Shown one piece after another: positions 12,771 through 19,093 of a stretch of 29,124 bases of DNA. The notes beneath the pieces were generated by a model that was not told where the DNA came from, did not search any database, and was given only the letters and a program-made list of their open reading frames with translations. Location: IMG/VR virus record IMGVR_UViG_3300044966_000398, positions 1 through 29,124 of that record. One strand, written 5' to 3'. This DNA is from a virus. Both the position numbers and the translations under genes were made by a program. Numbering within the stretch: the stretch's first letter is position 1; each line of letters begins with the position of its first letter.

Positions 12771-12885
12771 TAGGCCAACACTTTCCACAGTATTGGCAAC
12801 TATAAGAATTCGTGTATTGGTTATAGATAACCTCACCCGATTTCTTGCACGATACGCAAGCATTATCTTCGGAATAGCTATTCAT
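12763..12885 (-). CDS. Zinc-ribbon microprotein, 40 residues
   Basis: ATG 12885 is preceded by GGAGAAGGGTGAG. CVSC at residues 10-13 and CQYCGKC at 30-36 give two CxxC pairs separated by a Tyr-rich strand, the pattern of a minimal zinc ribbon. It overlaps both neighbours. Function unknown. Confidence 0.55.
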   Translation of the reverse strand: MNSYSEDNACVSCKKSGEVIYNQYTNSYSCQYCGKCWPNE

Positions 12886-12979
12886 TACTCTCACCCTTCT
12901 CCTCTTCGTCGTAAGATCCTACGGGAATCACCTTCACGATTCCCGCCTCTTGTAAAGCTTTCAATAGATCCGCGCTCAC
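12878..12979 (-). CDS. Short peptide, 33 residues
   Basis: GTG 12979 is coupled to the previous stop (GTGA) with AGGGGAAGGGG upstream. The peptide has an amphipathic start (ADLLKALQEAGIVKVIPVG) and an acidic end. Its 3' part supplies the binding site for the gene at 12885. It may be a true microprotein or a coupling element. Confidence 0.42.
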   Translation of the reverse strand: MSADLLKALQEAGIVKVIPVGSYDEEEKGESNE

Positions 12980-13107
12980 CTTTTCCCCTTCCCCTCTTCT
13001 AAGAATCGTTTAAGGCATAAGTAACCTTGCTCACCGCTAAGCGAGGCAGACAAGGAGACATCACTAAGCCATAGATAATACGTATAATCTGACACTTCGT
13101 TACTCAC
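12976..13107 (-). CDS. Short protein, 43 residues
   Basis: GTG 13107 follows GAGGGTGAAGA. The product has a hydrophobic, Ser/Leu/Tyr-rich centre (YTYYLWLSDVSLSASLSG) and a basic end, EEGKGKR. The centre is too polar for a certain membrane helix. Coupled to both neighbours by GTGA. Function unknown. Confidence 0.43.
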   Translation of the reverse strand: MSNEVSDYTYYLWLSDVSLSASLSGEQGYLCLKRFLEEGKGKR

Positions 13108-13199
13108 TCTTCACCCTCTCCTTGTATGTAATCGTTATACCCTGTGCCGTCGTCCCCGTTTTCTTGGCGATCTTCTATCCACTTCTTTAGATTACTCAC
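13104..13199 (-). CDS. Short acidic peptide, 31 residues
   Basis: GTG 13199 overlaps the stop of the upstream gene. The peptide starts with a short helix (NLKKWIEDRQENG) and ends with a Gly/Asp/Glu-rich tail. It is short enough that translation could serve mainly to couple neighbours. Function unknown. Confidence 0.4.
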   Translation of the reverse strand: MSNLKKWIEDRQENGDDGTGYNDYIQGEGEE

Positions 13200-13351
13200 G
13201 CGCTCACCCGCTCCTTCTGCCCTAATTGGATCCCCGCTAAGGCGTAAGCCTTCACGATAGCCTTCACCCGTGGCGCGGTTAGATCCGCGCTCACTATCTC
13301 TTCACCCGTAGATAGATCTACAAGGCTCACCCGCTCCTTCTGATACTTCAT
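13196..13351 (-). CDS. Unknown protein, 51 residues, first gene after a leader module
   Basis: ATG 13351 follows the CCTTGGAAGGGG element; an upstream in-frame start inside the leader is rejected. The product reads strand (RVSLVDLSTGEEIVSADL) then helix (PRVKAIVKAYALAGIQLG) and ends QKERVSA, much like the QKVSA end of the gene at 11329. It is the first gene of the middle sub-operon. Function unknown. Confidence 0.5.
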   Translation of the reverse strand: MKYQKERVSLVDLSTGEEIVSADLTAPRVKAIVKAYALAGIQLGQKERVSA

Positions 13352-13434
13352 AACTAACCCCTTCCAAGGTTTAGATTCTGCCCCTAGTGGCAGATTACCC
13401 CGCACGGCCTCGGGCCGTGCGAGATAATTCGCTC
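13352..13434 (-). promoter_or_regulatory. Leader module with two hairpins (module 2)
   Basis: The gap holds a 9-bp perfect hairpin (13401-13409 with 13413-13421), a 6-bp TCTGCC/GGCAGA hairpin (13377-13382 with 13389-13394) and the CCTTGGAAGGGG element (complement at 13358-13369) just before ATG 13351. Neither hairpin has a T-run, so simple termination is unlikely. Confidence 0.5.
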
Positions 13435-13578
13435 CTAGAGATTACAGTCTGCCATTGATCCCGTGCAGATCCCCGTCTCGGTTATCCATACATTACCCGT
13501 GATCCAAAAGGCCACGGCGATCAGAAGGCCTACGGCCACGCCTAGCACGAAGGCCCCGCGCTTGGTTAGATTCTCCAT
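13435..13578 (-). CDS. Single-pass membrane protein, 47 residues
   Basis: ATG 13578 overlaps the TAA of the zinc peptide upstream, with GGAGCGGG as binding site. A hydrophobic helix at residues 9-27 follows a basic start, and the tail contains two Cys (C38, C45) that could form a disulfide outside the cell if the N-terminus is inside. It ends the first sub-operon. It may be an envelope-acting accessory; function unknown. Confidence 0.55.
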   Translation of the reverse strand: MENLTKRGAFVLGVAVGLLIAVAFWITGNVWITETGICTGSMADCNL

Positions 13579-13652
13579 TATTTTCCCGCTCCTTTACATA
13601 GTCGGCAATTATTAGATCTTGGCGCTACGCCTTTACACTTAGGGCAATTCAT
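13578..13652 (-). CDS. 24-residue DnaJ-like zinc microprotein
   Basis: The whole peptide is CPKCKG, a short basic loop, then CRLCKGAGK. The second half is an exact CxxCxGxG, the repeat of DnaJ zinc fingers, and the first half is close to it. ATG 13652 is preceded by GGAGGCGTAAAG, and its stop overlaps the next ATG. Size is at the lower limit for an annotated gene, but the four spaced Cys argue against chance. It could bind a client or act as a zinc-dependent adaptor. Confidence 0.55.
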   Translation of the reverse strand: MNCPKCKGVAPRSNNCRLCKGAGK

Positions 13653-13657
13653 TATCT

Positions 13658-14059
13658 TTACGCCTCCAAGCCTTCAAGCATAAGGGAGGCATAACGCCAT
13701 ACGGGGGAGCCTTCGGGTACTTCACGACGTGCGCCGTCGAACCAATCTTGGAAGACATAATCAATGCGACGGATCCCGTCGCCGTCGTGCTGTACTTCGA
13801 TCCAATCGGCGGGGCCTCCACCGCTCCACGTAAAACGGGTAACTTTATGGGTATCGGACCCGTAGGCCATTTCATTGATCTCATCAATGGCCCCGTCCCG
13901 CTCCTCCTCGGTGGCCGTGCAATCTTTATCGTCGAAGATAGTGAAGAGCGTGTCTAGATAACGCTCACGATCTTTCAACTCGCTTTCAATTCGGGCCTCG
14001 CAACTCTTGTCCTTGATCTCTTCTAATTGTGCGCCTAGCTCATCAACTGTGTTATTCAT
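13658..14059 (-). CDS. Acidic unknown protein, 133 residues
   Basis: ATG 14059 overlaps the stop upstream and is preceded by GAAGGGATC. The N-terminal 65 residues are a charged helical hairpin (ELGAQLEEIKDKSCEARIE; RERYLDTLF), and the second half is beta-rich with WSGGGPADWIEVQHDG and IRRIDYVFQDWFDGARREV. Asp and Glu strongly outnumber Lys and Arg. No catalytic motif is evident. As an acidic early protein it is a reasonable anti-defence candidate, purely by context. Confidence 0.58.
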   Translation of the reverse strand: MNNTVDELGAQLEEIKDKSCEARIESELKDRERYLDTLFTIFDDKDCTATEEERDGAIDEINEMAYGSDTHKVTRFTWSGGGPADWIEVQHDGDGIRRIDYVFQDWFDGARREVPEGSPVWRYASLMLEGLEA

Positions 14060-14223
14060 TAGTTAGATCCCTTCGATAGTGTGGCGATACCTCCGACAAT
14101 GGAGGCGGATAATAGTGAGATTAGTGCGAACGCAATAGTTACGTCGTAAGTTATGGCGACACTCGAAAGAGTCGCGTAAAGAATAACGGGTGTAAAAGTA
14201 GCGATAAACAATAAGAATTTCAC
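14059..14223 (-). CDS. Two-segment membrane protein, 54 residues
   Basis: GTG 14223 follows GAAAGGAAATAAC. Hydrophobic stretches at about residues 2-20 and 28-47 are separated by a short polar turn, giving a helical hairpin in the membrane. The end is short and basic. It resembles small holin-type or superinfection-exclusion proteins in shape only. Coupled to both neighbours. Confidence 0.55.
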   Translation of the reverse strand: MKFLLFIATFTPVILYATLSSVAITYDVTIAFALISLLSASIVGGIATLSKGSN

Positions 14224-14403
14224 TTAGTTATTTCCTTTCAGATTAGACATTTCCCAATTCCAATTGAATTCGTTTATGTCCCAAGGTGTAATTTCATTAT
14301 TAAGATTTTCACGTGCGAATAGTTCGGCCTCTTCACGTGTTGCATACGTGCGAATAGTTAGCCATAAATTATTCTTCAAGATTCGTACCGCGTACATAAT
14401 CAT
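14224..14403 (-). CDS. First gene of the leftward cassette, 59 residues
   Basis: ATG 14403 (or 14397) follows GGAAGG in the leader at 14404-14447. The product opens MYAVRILKNNLWLTIRTYATREEAELFAR, two strands and a helix with an EEAE-x2-A signature, then an Asn/Trp-rich end. Small phage proteins of this type are common and unexplained. It is promoter-proximal in the leftward unit. Confidence 0.52.
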   Translation of the reverse strand: MIMYAVRILKNNLWLTIRTYATREEAELFARENLNNEITPWDINEFNWNWEMSNLKGNN

Positions 14404-14447
14404 TACTTAGATCCTTCCAATAAAGTGAGGAGGCAGATCCTCTTCAC
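14404..14447 (-). promoter_or_regulatory. Leader module with hairpin (module 1)
   Basis: Upstream of ATG 14403 lies TTGGAAGG (complement at 14413-14420), a variant of the element in modules 2 and 3, and a hairpin of GTGAGGA with TCC-TC-TTCAC including a bulge (14425-14447) whose loop again reads TCTGCC on the minus strand. Confidence 0.45.
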
Positions 14448-14626
14448 GGGTATAACTATACACGACGCTACCGTATAGGGAAGGGAGGCAAGGCGGAAAG
14501 ATTCGGCTACGTGTCCTTAGCTAAGGATCCAAGGCGGGGAGGATCCACGGCCCGAAGGGATAAGGCGGGGCTAGATCCAAGGGAGGAGGCAAGGCCCGAA
14601 GGATCCAAGGTAAGGCGGGAAGGGTG

Positions 14627-14654
14627 AACCCTTGGCCCGTAACCCTTGGCCCGT
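14627..14654. repeat. Perfect 14-bp tandem duplication
   Basis: AACCCTTGGCCCGT occurs twice head to tail (14627-14640, 14641-14654) inside the GC-rich block. It could be a protein-binding iteron pair or recent slippage. Confidence 0.8.
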
Positions 14655-14840
14655 GGATCAATGGAGGCGGGGCGGGGAAGGATCGAAGGCGCGAGGCTTG
14701 GCCGTAGATCCTTGGAGCCTTGGCCTATTCGTTAGGCCTCGGGGTTATCGGTGGAGCGGGTTTATTAATTAGGGGTTAGGTAATTGATACAGGGATCCCC
14801 GTGCCGATAGGGGAGCCTACCCTCGGGGAATACCTAACGG

Positions 14841-14910
14841 TACGGTACGGGGCAGACGGGAGGCCTTCGGCTACGGTACGGGCCACGGGTACGGCGAGCA
14901 GACCCTACGG
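14841..14910. repeat. Six TACGG iteron-like repeats
   Basis: TACGG occurs at 14841, 14846, 14872, 14877, 14890 and 14906, including two direct doublets 31 bases apart. This clustering at the AT-rich border looks like binding sites for an initiator or terminase protein, although the unit is short. Confidence 0.45.
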
Positions 14911-15004
14911 TGTTAAGTTTAGTGCGTGTGTATAGTATGTACCCACTACAGATATATTTCCTAAAGTAAACCAGATCACTTATTTATGTCCTAGTTTGTA
15001 CCGT

Positions 15005-15035
15005 ATTGTATGTGACGTTAGTCACATTCTGTAAA
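15005..15035 (-). promoter_or_regulatory. Likely leftward promoter with Crp/GlxR-type operator
   Basis: On the minus strand TTTACA (complement at 15030-15035) and TACAAT (complement at 15005-15010) are spaced by 19 bases. Between them sits TGTGACGTTAGTCACA (15011-15026), a perfect TGTGA-N6-TCACA palindrome of the Crp/GlxR type. A bound dimer would cover the promoter spacer and probably repress the leftward cassette. The spacing is slightly long, so the promoter call is tentative; the palindrome is clear. Confidence 0.55.
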
Positions 15036-15049
15036 TACTTTATACCATA

Positions 15050-15076
15050 GGCAGGAAATGATGTTTTTTTCCTGCC
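15050..15076. other. 9-bp inverted repeat
   Basis: GGCAGGAAA (15050-15058) pairs with TTTCCTGCC (15068-15076) around a T-rich loop. No T-run follows on the plus strand, so it is not a standard terminator. It may be a binding site or an RNA hairpin at the start of a rightward leader. Confidence 0.55.
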
Positions 15077-15085
15077 TTATATACA

Positions 15086-15231
15086 GTAGGGGCGGTAATT
15101 GTGATAGCCCCGTAACTACTCGCTACGTTGGCACTACGCGAGTCCCTAGGACGAGCACCAACTTACCCCTCGCTTCGCTGTGGCTCGCTCGGGAGTTTAC
15201 CGTATCCGTGGTTGTGCAGAGCACAACTTTT
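15086..15231 (+). ncRNA. Structured leader or small RNA upstream of terminase
   Basis: This gene-free stretch holds several hairpins: GGGGC with GCCCC (about 15089-15111), ACTCGC with GCGAGT (15118-15123 and 15138-15143), alternative pairing of GTTGG (15127-15131) with CCAAC further on, and a final terminator. Competing pairings followed by a terminator 46 bases before a start codon are typical of an attenuator or riboswitch, but no known class is recognised. No tRNA-like arms were found. Confidence 0.4.
15211..15231 (+). terminator. Rho-independent terminator before terminase
   Basis: A perfect 7-bp stem, GTTGTGC with GCACAAC, around an AGA loop, is followed by TTTT. It lies 46 bases upstream of the terminase ATG, so rightward transcripts starting further left would stop here unless read-through is allowed. 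Confidence 0.72.
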
Positions 15232-15277
15232 AATCGGGTGTAGTCTATCTATAACCCAATGAGATACTGGAGACCCA

Positions 15278-17137
15278 ATGGCTGAGAACTCAGCAGATAT
15301 AGCAAAGCGAATCATCTTAGGATGTGTAGCTGAGGGTATGACCATTGAACAAGCCTGCCTATCGGCAGGTAAGTCTATGAAGACATACGAGTACTACCGA
15401 CGTACCGACAAGATCTTTACAGACAAAGTAGACCGAACCCGCCTTGGACTAAAGGACAAGTCCTTCGCCGCAGGCGATGTCCACGACATCACCTTCGCCG
15501 AGTTCCGCCAACGCTTCCTTAACTCTAAGACCTTTCCCCACCAGCAAAACCTTGTTGATATGATCGAAGGCGTTGAGCCTTCCTGGTTACACCCTTCGAT
15601 GAAGTACGAGCCAGGACTAGCCAACAACCGTATCCTTATTAACATCCCGCCAAACCACGCCAAGTCCATCACAATCACTGTGGACTACGTAACCTGGCAG
15701 GTAGCCCGTAATCCTAACTTTAGAGTGCTGATAGTCTCACAGACCCAGCAACTTGCAGCCGACTTTCTCTACGCCATCAAGCAGCGTTTGACTCACCCAA
15801 TGTATGAGAACCTTCAAAATGCTTATGCTGCTGGCGTAGGGTTTAACTCTAAGTCTGCCTCCTGGCAGGCTACTCGTATCACCTTTGGTGATGAGCTTCG
15901 TGAGTCTAGCGAAAAAGACCCAAACATTGAAGCTGTAGGTATCGGCGGTCAGATCTACGGCAAACGTGCCGATATGATTATCGTAGACGATGCTGTCACT
16001 TTGAAAAACGCCAATGAGTTTGAACGCCAAATCAAGTGGTTGACACAGGACGTACGTTCTCGTCTGAACCCTACTGGTAAACTTATTATCATTGGTACCC
16101 GCGTTGCTGCAGTTGATCTCTATAGAGAACTGCGTAACCCAGACCGCTATCCAGGTGGTCAAGTTCCTTGGAAGTATCTGGCAATGCCAGCTCTGCTGAC
16201 AACGGATGAAGACCCTGACAAATGGGAAACTCTCTGGCCAGCAAGTGATGCTCCCTTTGATGGGCAAGAAGAATCAGATCTTAATGAGGACGGCCTTTAT
16301 CCTAGATGGAATGGTCGTAACCTTTACAACGAACGCCAAGCTATGGATGCTTCCACTTGGGCATTGGTTTACCAGCAACAAGACATCTCAGATGATGCCA
16401 TCTTTGATCCAGCGTGTGTAAGAGGTTCTATTGATGGTATGCGCAAAGCAGGTCGCTTGGTTCCTGGTCATCCAGGCCATCCACGCGATACGAACGGCTT
16501 TAGTTTTATTTGTGGTCTTGATCCCGCTATGGTTGGTGATACAGCCGCCATTTGCTACGCTATTGATCGGGTTACTCATAAACGCTATATCGTTGACGCT
16601 ATTAAAATTACTAGGCCAACGCCTGCTCAAATTCGTCAGCTAATCTTTGACTGGACTTCACTGTATAGTCCTAGTGAATGGATCGTGGAGAAAAATGCTT
16701 TCCAATCATTCCTTACGCAAGATGAGGGAATCCGCGCAAACTTGGCCTCTAGAGGAGTGCTACTGCGGGAACACCATACTGGAAACAACAAGTGGGACTC
16801 AGGATTCGGTGTTGCATCAATGTCAACTTTGTTCGGCACCAAGCAACACGACGGTAAGCACCACAGAGACAACCTTATTCACTTACCTTCTGACCAAACT
16901 GAAAACATTAAAGCGCTCATTGAGCAACTAATTACTTGGTCCCCAACGACCAAGGGTAAAACCGATATGGTAATGGCGTTATGGTTCTGTGAGATCCGCG
17001 CCCGTGAAATGCTTAACCAAGGTATCCACGCAACGCACCATATGAAAAACCCCTTCCTGTCTCGTTACGAACAGGGCAAGCGAATGGTCGTCAACATTGA
17101 CGAACTGCTCGCAGAAAAAGAACGCACATTCATCTAA
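15278..17137 (+). CDS. terL: Terminase large subunit with N-terminal HTH-like region
   Basis: The 619-residue protein packages DNA into the prohead. Walker A is the phage variant NIPPNHAKS (122-130), Walker B is MIIVDD (233-238), and IIGTRV (271-276) is the coupling motif. The RNase-H-like nuclease follows: GLDPAMVGD with D415, VEKNAF with E471, and KTDMVMALWF near the end. The first 60 residues look like a small-terminase DNA-binding helix-turn-helix (GMTIEQACLSAGKSMKTYEYYRR would be the recognition region), and no separate terS is seen nearby. GGAG precedes ATG 15278. It opens the late operon. Confidence 0.93.
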   Translation: MAENSADIAKRIILGCVAEGMTIEQACLSAGKSMKTYEYYRRTDKIFTDKVDRTRLGLKDKSFAAGDVHDITFAEFRQRFLNSKTFPHQQNLVDMIEGVEPSWLHPSMKYEPGLANNRILINIPPNHAKSITITVDYVTWQVARNPNFRVLIVSQTQQLAADFLYAIKQRLTHPMYENLQNAYAAGVGFNSKSASWQATRITFGDELRESSEKDPNIEAVGIGGQIYGKRADMIIVDDAVTLKNANEFERQIKWLTQDVRSRLNPTGKLIIIGTRVAAVDLYRELRNPDRYPGGQVPWKYLAMPALLTTDEDPDKWETLWPASDAPFDGQEESDLNEDGLYPRWNGRNLYNERQAMDASTWALVYQQQDISDDAIFDPACVRGSIDGMRKAGRLVPGHPGHPRDTNGFSFICGLDPAMVGDTAAICYAIDRVTHKRYIVDAIKITRPTPAQIRQLIFDWTSLYSPSEWIVEKNAFQSFLTQDEGIRANLASRGVLLREHHTGNNKWDSGFGVASMSTLFGTKQHDGKHHRDNLIHLPSDQTENIKALIEQLITWSPTTKGKTDMVMALWFCEIRAREMLNQGIHATHHMKNPFLSRYEQGKRMVVNIDELLAEKERTFI

Positions 17138-17146
17138 GGAGAAATC

Positions 17147-18904
17147 TTGTTATCAACTAAAGAGGTCGCAGCGAAGGTAGCACGGCTACAAACACGCTAC
17201 GCCGCACGTGACCAGAGAATGCGCGATGTGCTCTCTGTACGTCAAGGTGATATTTCTAAGGTATACCCTGCGATGTTTTCTGAGGAATACCCAAAGCCTC
17301 TCGTTGCTAACTTCGTAGATGTAGCAGCACGTGACTTAGCAGAGGTAATGTCACCTCTACCATCCTTCAACTGCGCAGCTACCAATATGGTTTCAGACTC
17401 TCAGCGTAAAGCTGCAGATACTCGTACACGTATTGCTAACTACTACGTCTCATCTTCTGATCTTCAAATTCAAATGTACACAGGCGCTGACTGGTTCAAC
17501 ACCTACGGTATGCTCCCAGCGATTGTTGAGATGGACTATGAAACCAATAATCCGAGAATACGTCTGCTTAATCCTTTTGGTACTTATCCTGAAATTGATA
17601 GATTTGGCCGTACCCTCTCGATCTCGCAGATAATTGCAACAGATGCTGAATCACTTGCGATGCAATACCCAGAGTTCTATGACCAAATTATGCCACGCAA
17701 TGTGTATTCACCTGGCTCACCGTATGTATCTTTAGTTCGCTACCACGACAAAGACCAGGACTTAATCTTTATCCCAGAGCGCAAGAACCTAGTTCTATCT
17801 AATACACCTAACCCAGTAGGCAAGTGCCTAGCAGGTGTAGCTATGCGTTCATCTATTGATGGCGAAGCACGTGGACAATTTGATGATGTTCTATCAGTTC
17901 AACTTGCTCGTGCTCGCTTTGCAGTGTTGCAGATCCAAGCCGCAGAAAAATCTATCCAAGCACCTATTGCTATCCCACAGGATGTGCAAGAGTTGGCATT
18001 GGGTCCAGATGCGATTATGCGTTCTGCTAATCCACAAGGTATTCGTCGTGTTCCACTAGAACTTCCTAACGGTGTCTTTACCGAATCAGGTGTTCTAGAA
18101 CGTGAACTACGTACAGGTGCTCGTTATCCTGAGACTCGTTCAGGAAACATTGACGCATCTATCGTTACAGGTCGTGGTGTACAAGCACTACAGGCTGGCT
18201 TTGACACACAGATCAAAGCAGCGCAAGCACAGTTTGCTCGTTTGTTTATGGATCTTGTATCTATGTGTTTTGAAGTAGACGAAAAGATCTTTGGCAATAT
18301 GACCAAGGAAATTAAGGGCGTTGACGACGGTACTCCATTCAATATGAAGTACGTTCCATCAAAGCAGATTGCTGGTAACTACGGCGTAGATGTCCGTTAC
18401 GGCATTATGTCTGGTATGGATCCAAACCGTGCAATCATCGCTCTACTACAAATGCGTTCAGACAAACTCGTATCTCGTGACTATGTACGTCGTGAGATCC
18501 CAATGGAGCTTAATGTGACGCAGGAGGAACAACGTGTTGATATCGAAGAAATGCGCGATTCTCTGCGGGTGGCTGTTGCTCAGTATGCTCAGGCCATTCC
18601 AGCGCTTGCAGCGCAAGGTCAAGACCCTAGTGAAATTATCTCCCGTCTTGCACAAGTTATCCAAGGCCGTCAAAAGGGTCTTCAGTTAGAAACAGTTATC
18701 GAAAAAGCTTTTGCACCAAAAGAACAACCAGTAGCGCCAGAAATGCCTATGATGCCAGGCGCACCAGGAACTCCAGCAGCAGGTGCGGCCCCCGTACCTG
18801 CCTCGCAGCCAACTCCAGAACAAGGCGGAGCGGCCCCTGCTGCTGGTCCAGAACAACGTCCAGATATAGCAACCCTGCTAGCTTCTATAAGCGGCGCAGC
18901 ATAA
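17147..18904 (+). CDS. Portal protein
   Basis: The 585-residue protein lies directly after terminase, the usual portal position, and its features fit: an N-terminal helical region, a central segment with long helices (QAGFDTQIKAAQAQFARLFMDL at about 344-365) and a C-terminal Pro/Ala/Gly-rich tail. It would form the dodecameric ring through which DNA enters the head and to which the tail attaches. TTG 17147 is used as start because AAGGAG lies just before it. I see no MuF or protease fusion. Identification rests on order, size and general sequence character. Confidence 0.8.
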   Translation: MLSTKEVAAKVARLQTRYAARDQRMRDVLSVRQGDISKVYPAMFSEEYPKPLVANFVDVAARDLAEVMSPLPSFNCAATNMVSDSQRKAADTRTRIANYYVSSSDLQIQMYTGADWFNTYGMLPAIVEMDYETNNPRIRLLNPFGTYPEIDRFGRTLSISQIIATDAESLAMQYPEFYDQIMPRNVYSPGSPYVSLVRYHDKDQDLIFIPERKNLVLSNTPNPVGKCLAGVAMRSSIDGEARGQFDDVLSVQLARARFAVLQIQAAEKSIQAPIAIPQDVQELALGPDAIMRSANPQGIRRVPLELPNGVFTESGVLERELRTGARYPETRSGNIDASIVTGRGVQALQAGFDTQIKAAQAQFARLFMDLVSMCFEVDEKIFGNMTKEIKGVDDGTPFNMKYVPSKQIAGNYGVDVRYGIMSGMDPNRAIIALLQMRSDKLVSRDYVRREIPMELNVTQEEQRVDIEEMRDSLRVAVAQYAQAIPALAAQGQDPSEIISRLAQVIQGRQKGLQLETVIEKAFAPKEQPVAPEMPMMPGAPGTPAAGAAPVPASQPTPEQGGAAPAAGPEQRPDIATLLASISGAA

Positions 18905-18920
18905 ACGAGGGAGGTGTAAA

Positions 18921-19064
18921 ATGAACAGAGGATCACGTGCAGCAGCACCAATGTCAAAGCCAACTGAAGGCAAGAAGGATACTTCTAAGCCAGCAGGACC
19001 AGGCAAGGTAGTACCATCAATGATGCCAGCAGGTCGTCGCGGTAACGCGGTGAAAAAGGGATAG
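18921..19064 (+). CDS. Small basic virion-operon protein, 47 residues
   Basis: GGGAGGTG precedes ATG 18921. The product is rich in Lys, Arg, Gly and Pro (KPTEGKKDTSKPAGPGK) and likely disordered. It lies between portal and further structural genes. A DNA-binding or head-lining role is possible; nothing specific can be recognised. Confidence 0.55.
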   Translation: MNRGSRAAAPMSKPTEGKKDTSKPAGPGKVVPSMMPAGRRGNAVKKG

Positions 19065-19093
19065 AGTAATTCTAATTAACGGAGGTACTGGGC

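Larger units (their letters stand above)
14460..14930. repeat. GC-rich non-coding repeat block, candidate origin or packaging site
   Basis: No open frame of useful length is present. Short words recur in purine-rich plus-strand sequence: AAGGCGGGG or close variants several times between 14475 and 14680, GATCCAAGG three times, GGCCCGAAGG twice. A 14-base palindrome, TCCTTAGCTAAGGA, lies at 14514-14527. The block borders an AT-rich stretch (14930-15080). Repeats beside an AT-rich zone suggest an origin of replication; closeness to the terminase gene suggests a pac or cos site. It may also be a transcribed leader of the leftward operon. Confidence 0.5.

Noticed and set aside
13639-13887. Open minus-strand frame overlapping the 133-residue acidic protein
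   Set aside because: It is a frame shadow; the 13658-14059 frame has a coupled start, a binding site and coherent protein composition.
14661-14735. Short plus-strand frame starting ATGGAGGCGGGG in the repeat block
   Set aside because: Only about 24 codons, no ribosome binding site, and Arg/Gly composition simply mirrors the repeats.
15050-15076. Terminator from the inverted repeat with internal T-run
   Set aside because: The T residues are in the loop and 3' arm, not after the stem, so an intrinsic terminator is not formed on either strand.
15086-15210. Possible tRNA gene in the structured leader
   Set aside because: No T-arm consensus (GTTCRA) or acceptor stem with correct spacing could be found; hairpins fit an attenuator-like leader better.
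15058-15243. 61-codon plus-strand frame just before terminase
   Set aside because: It runs through several hairpins and the terminator, lacks a binding site and has no protein-like pattern.
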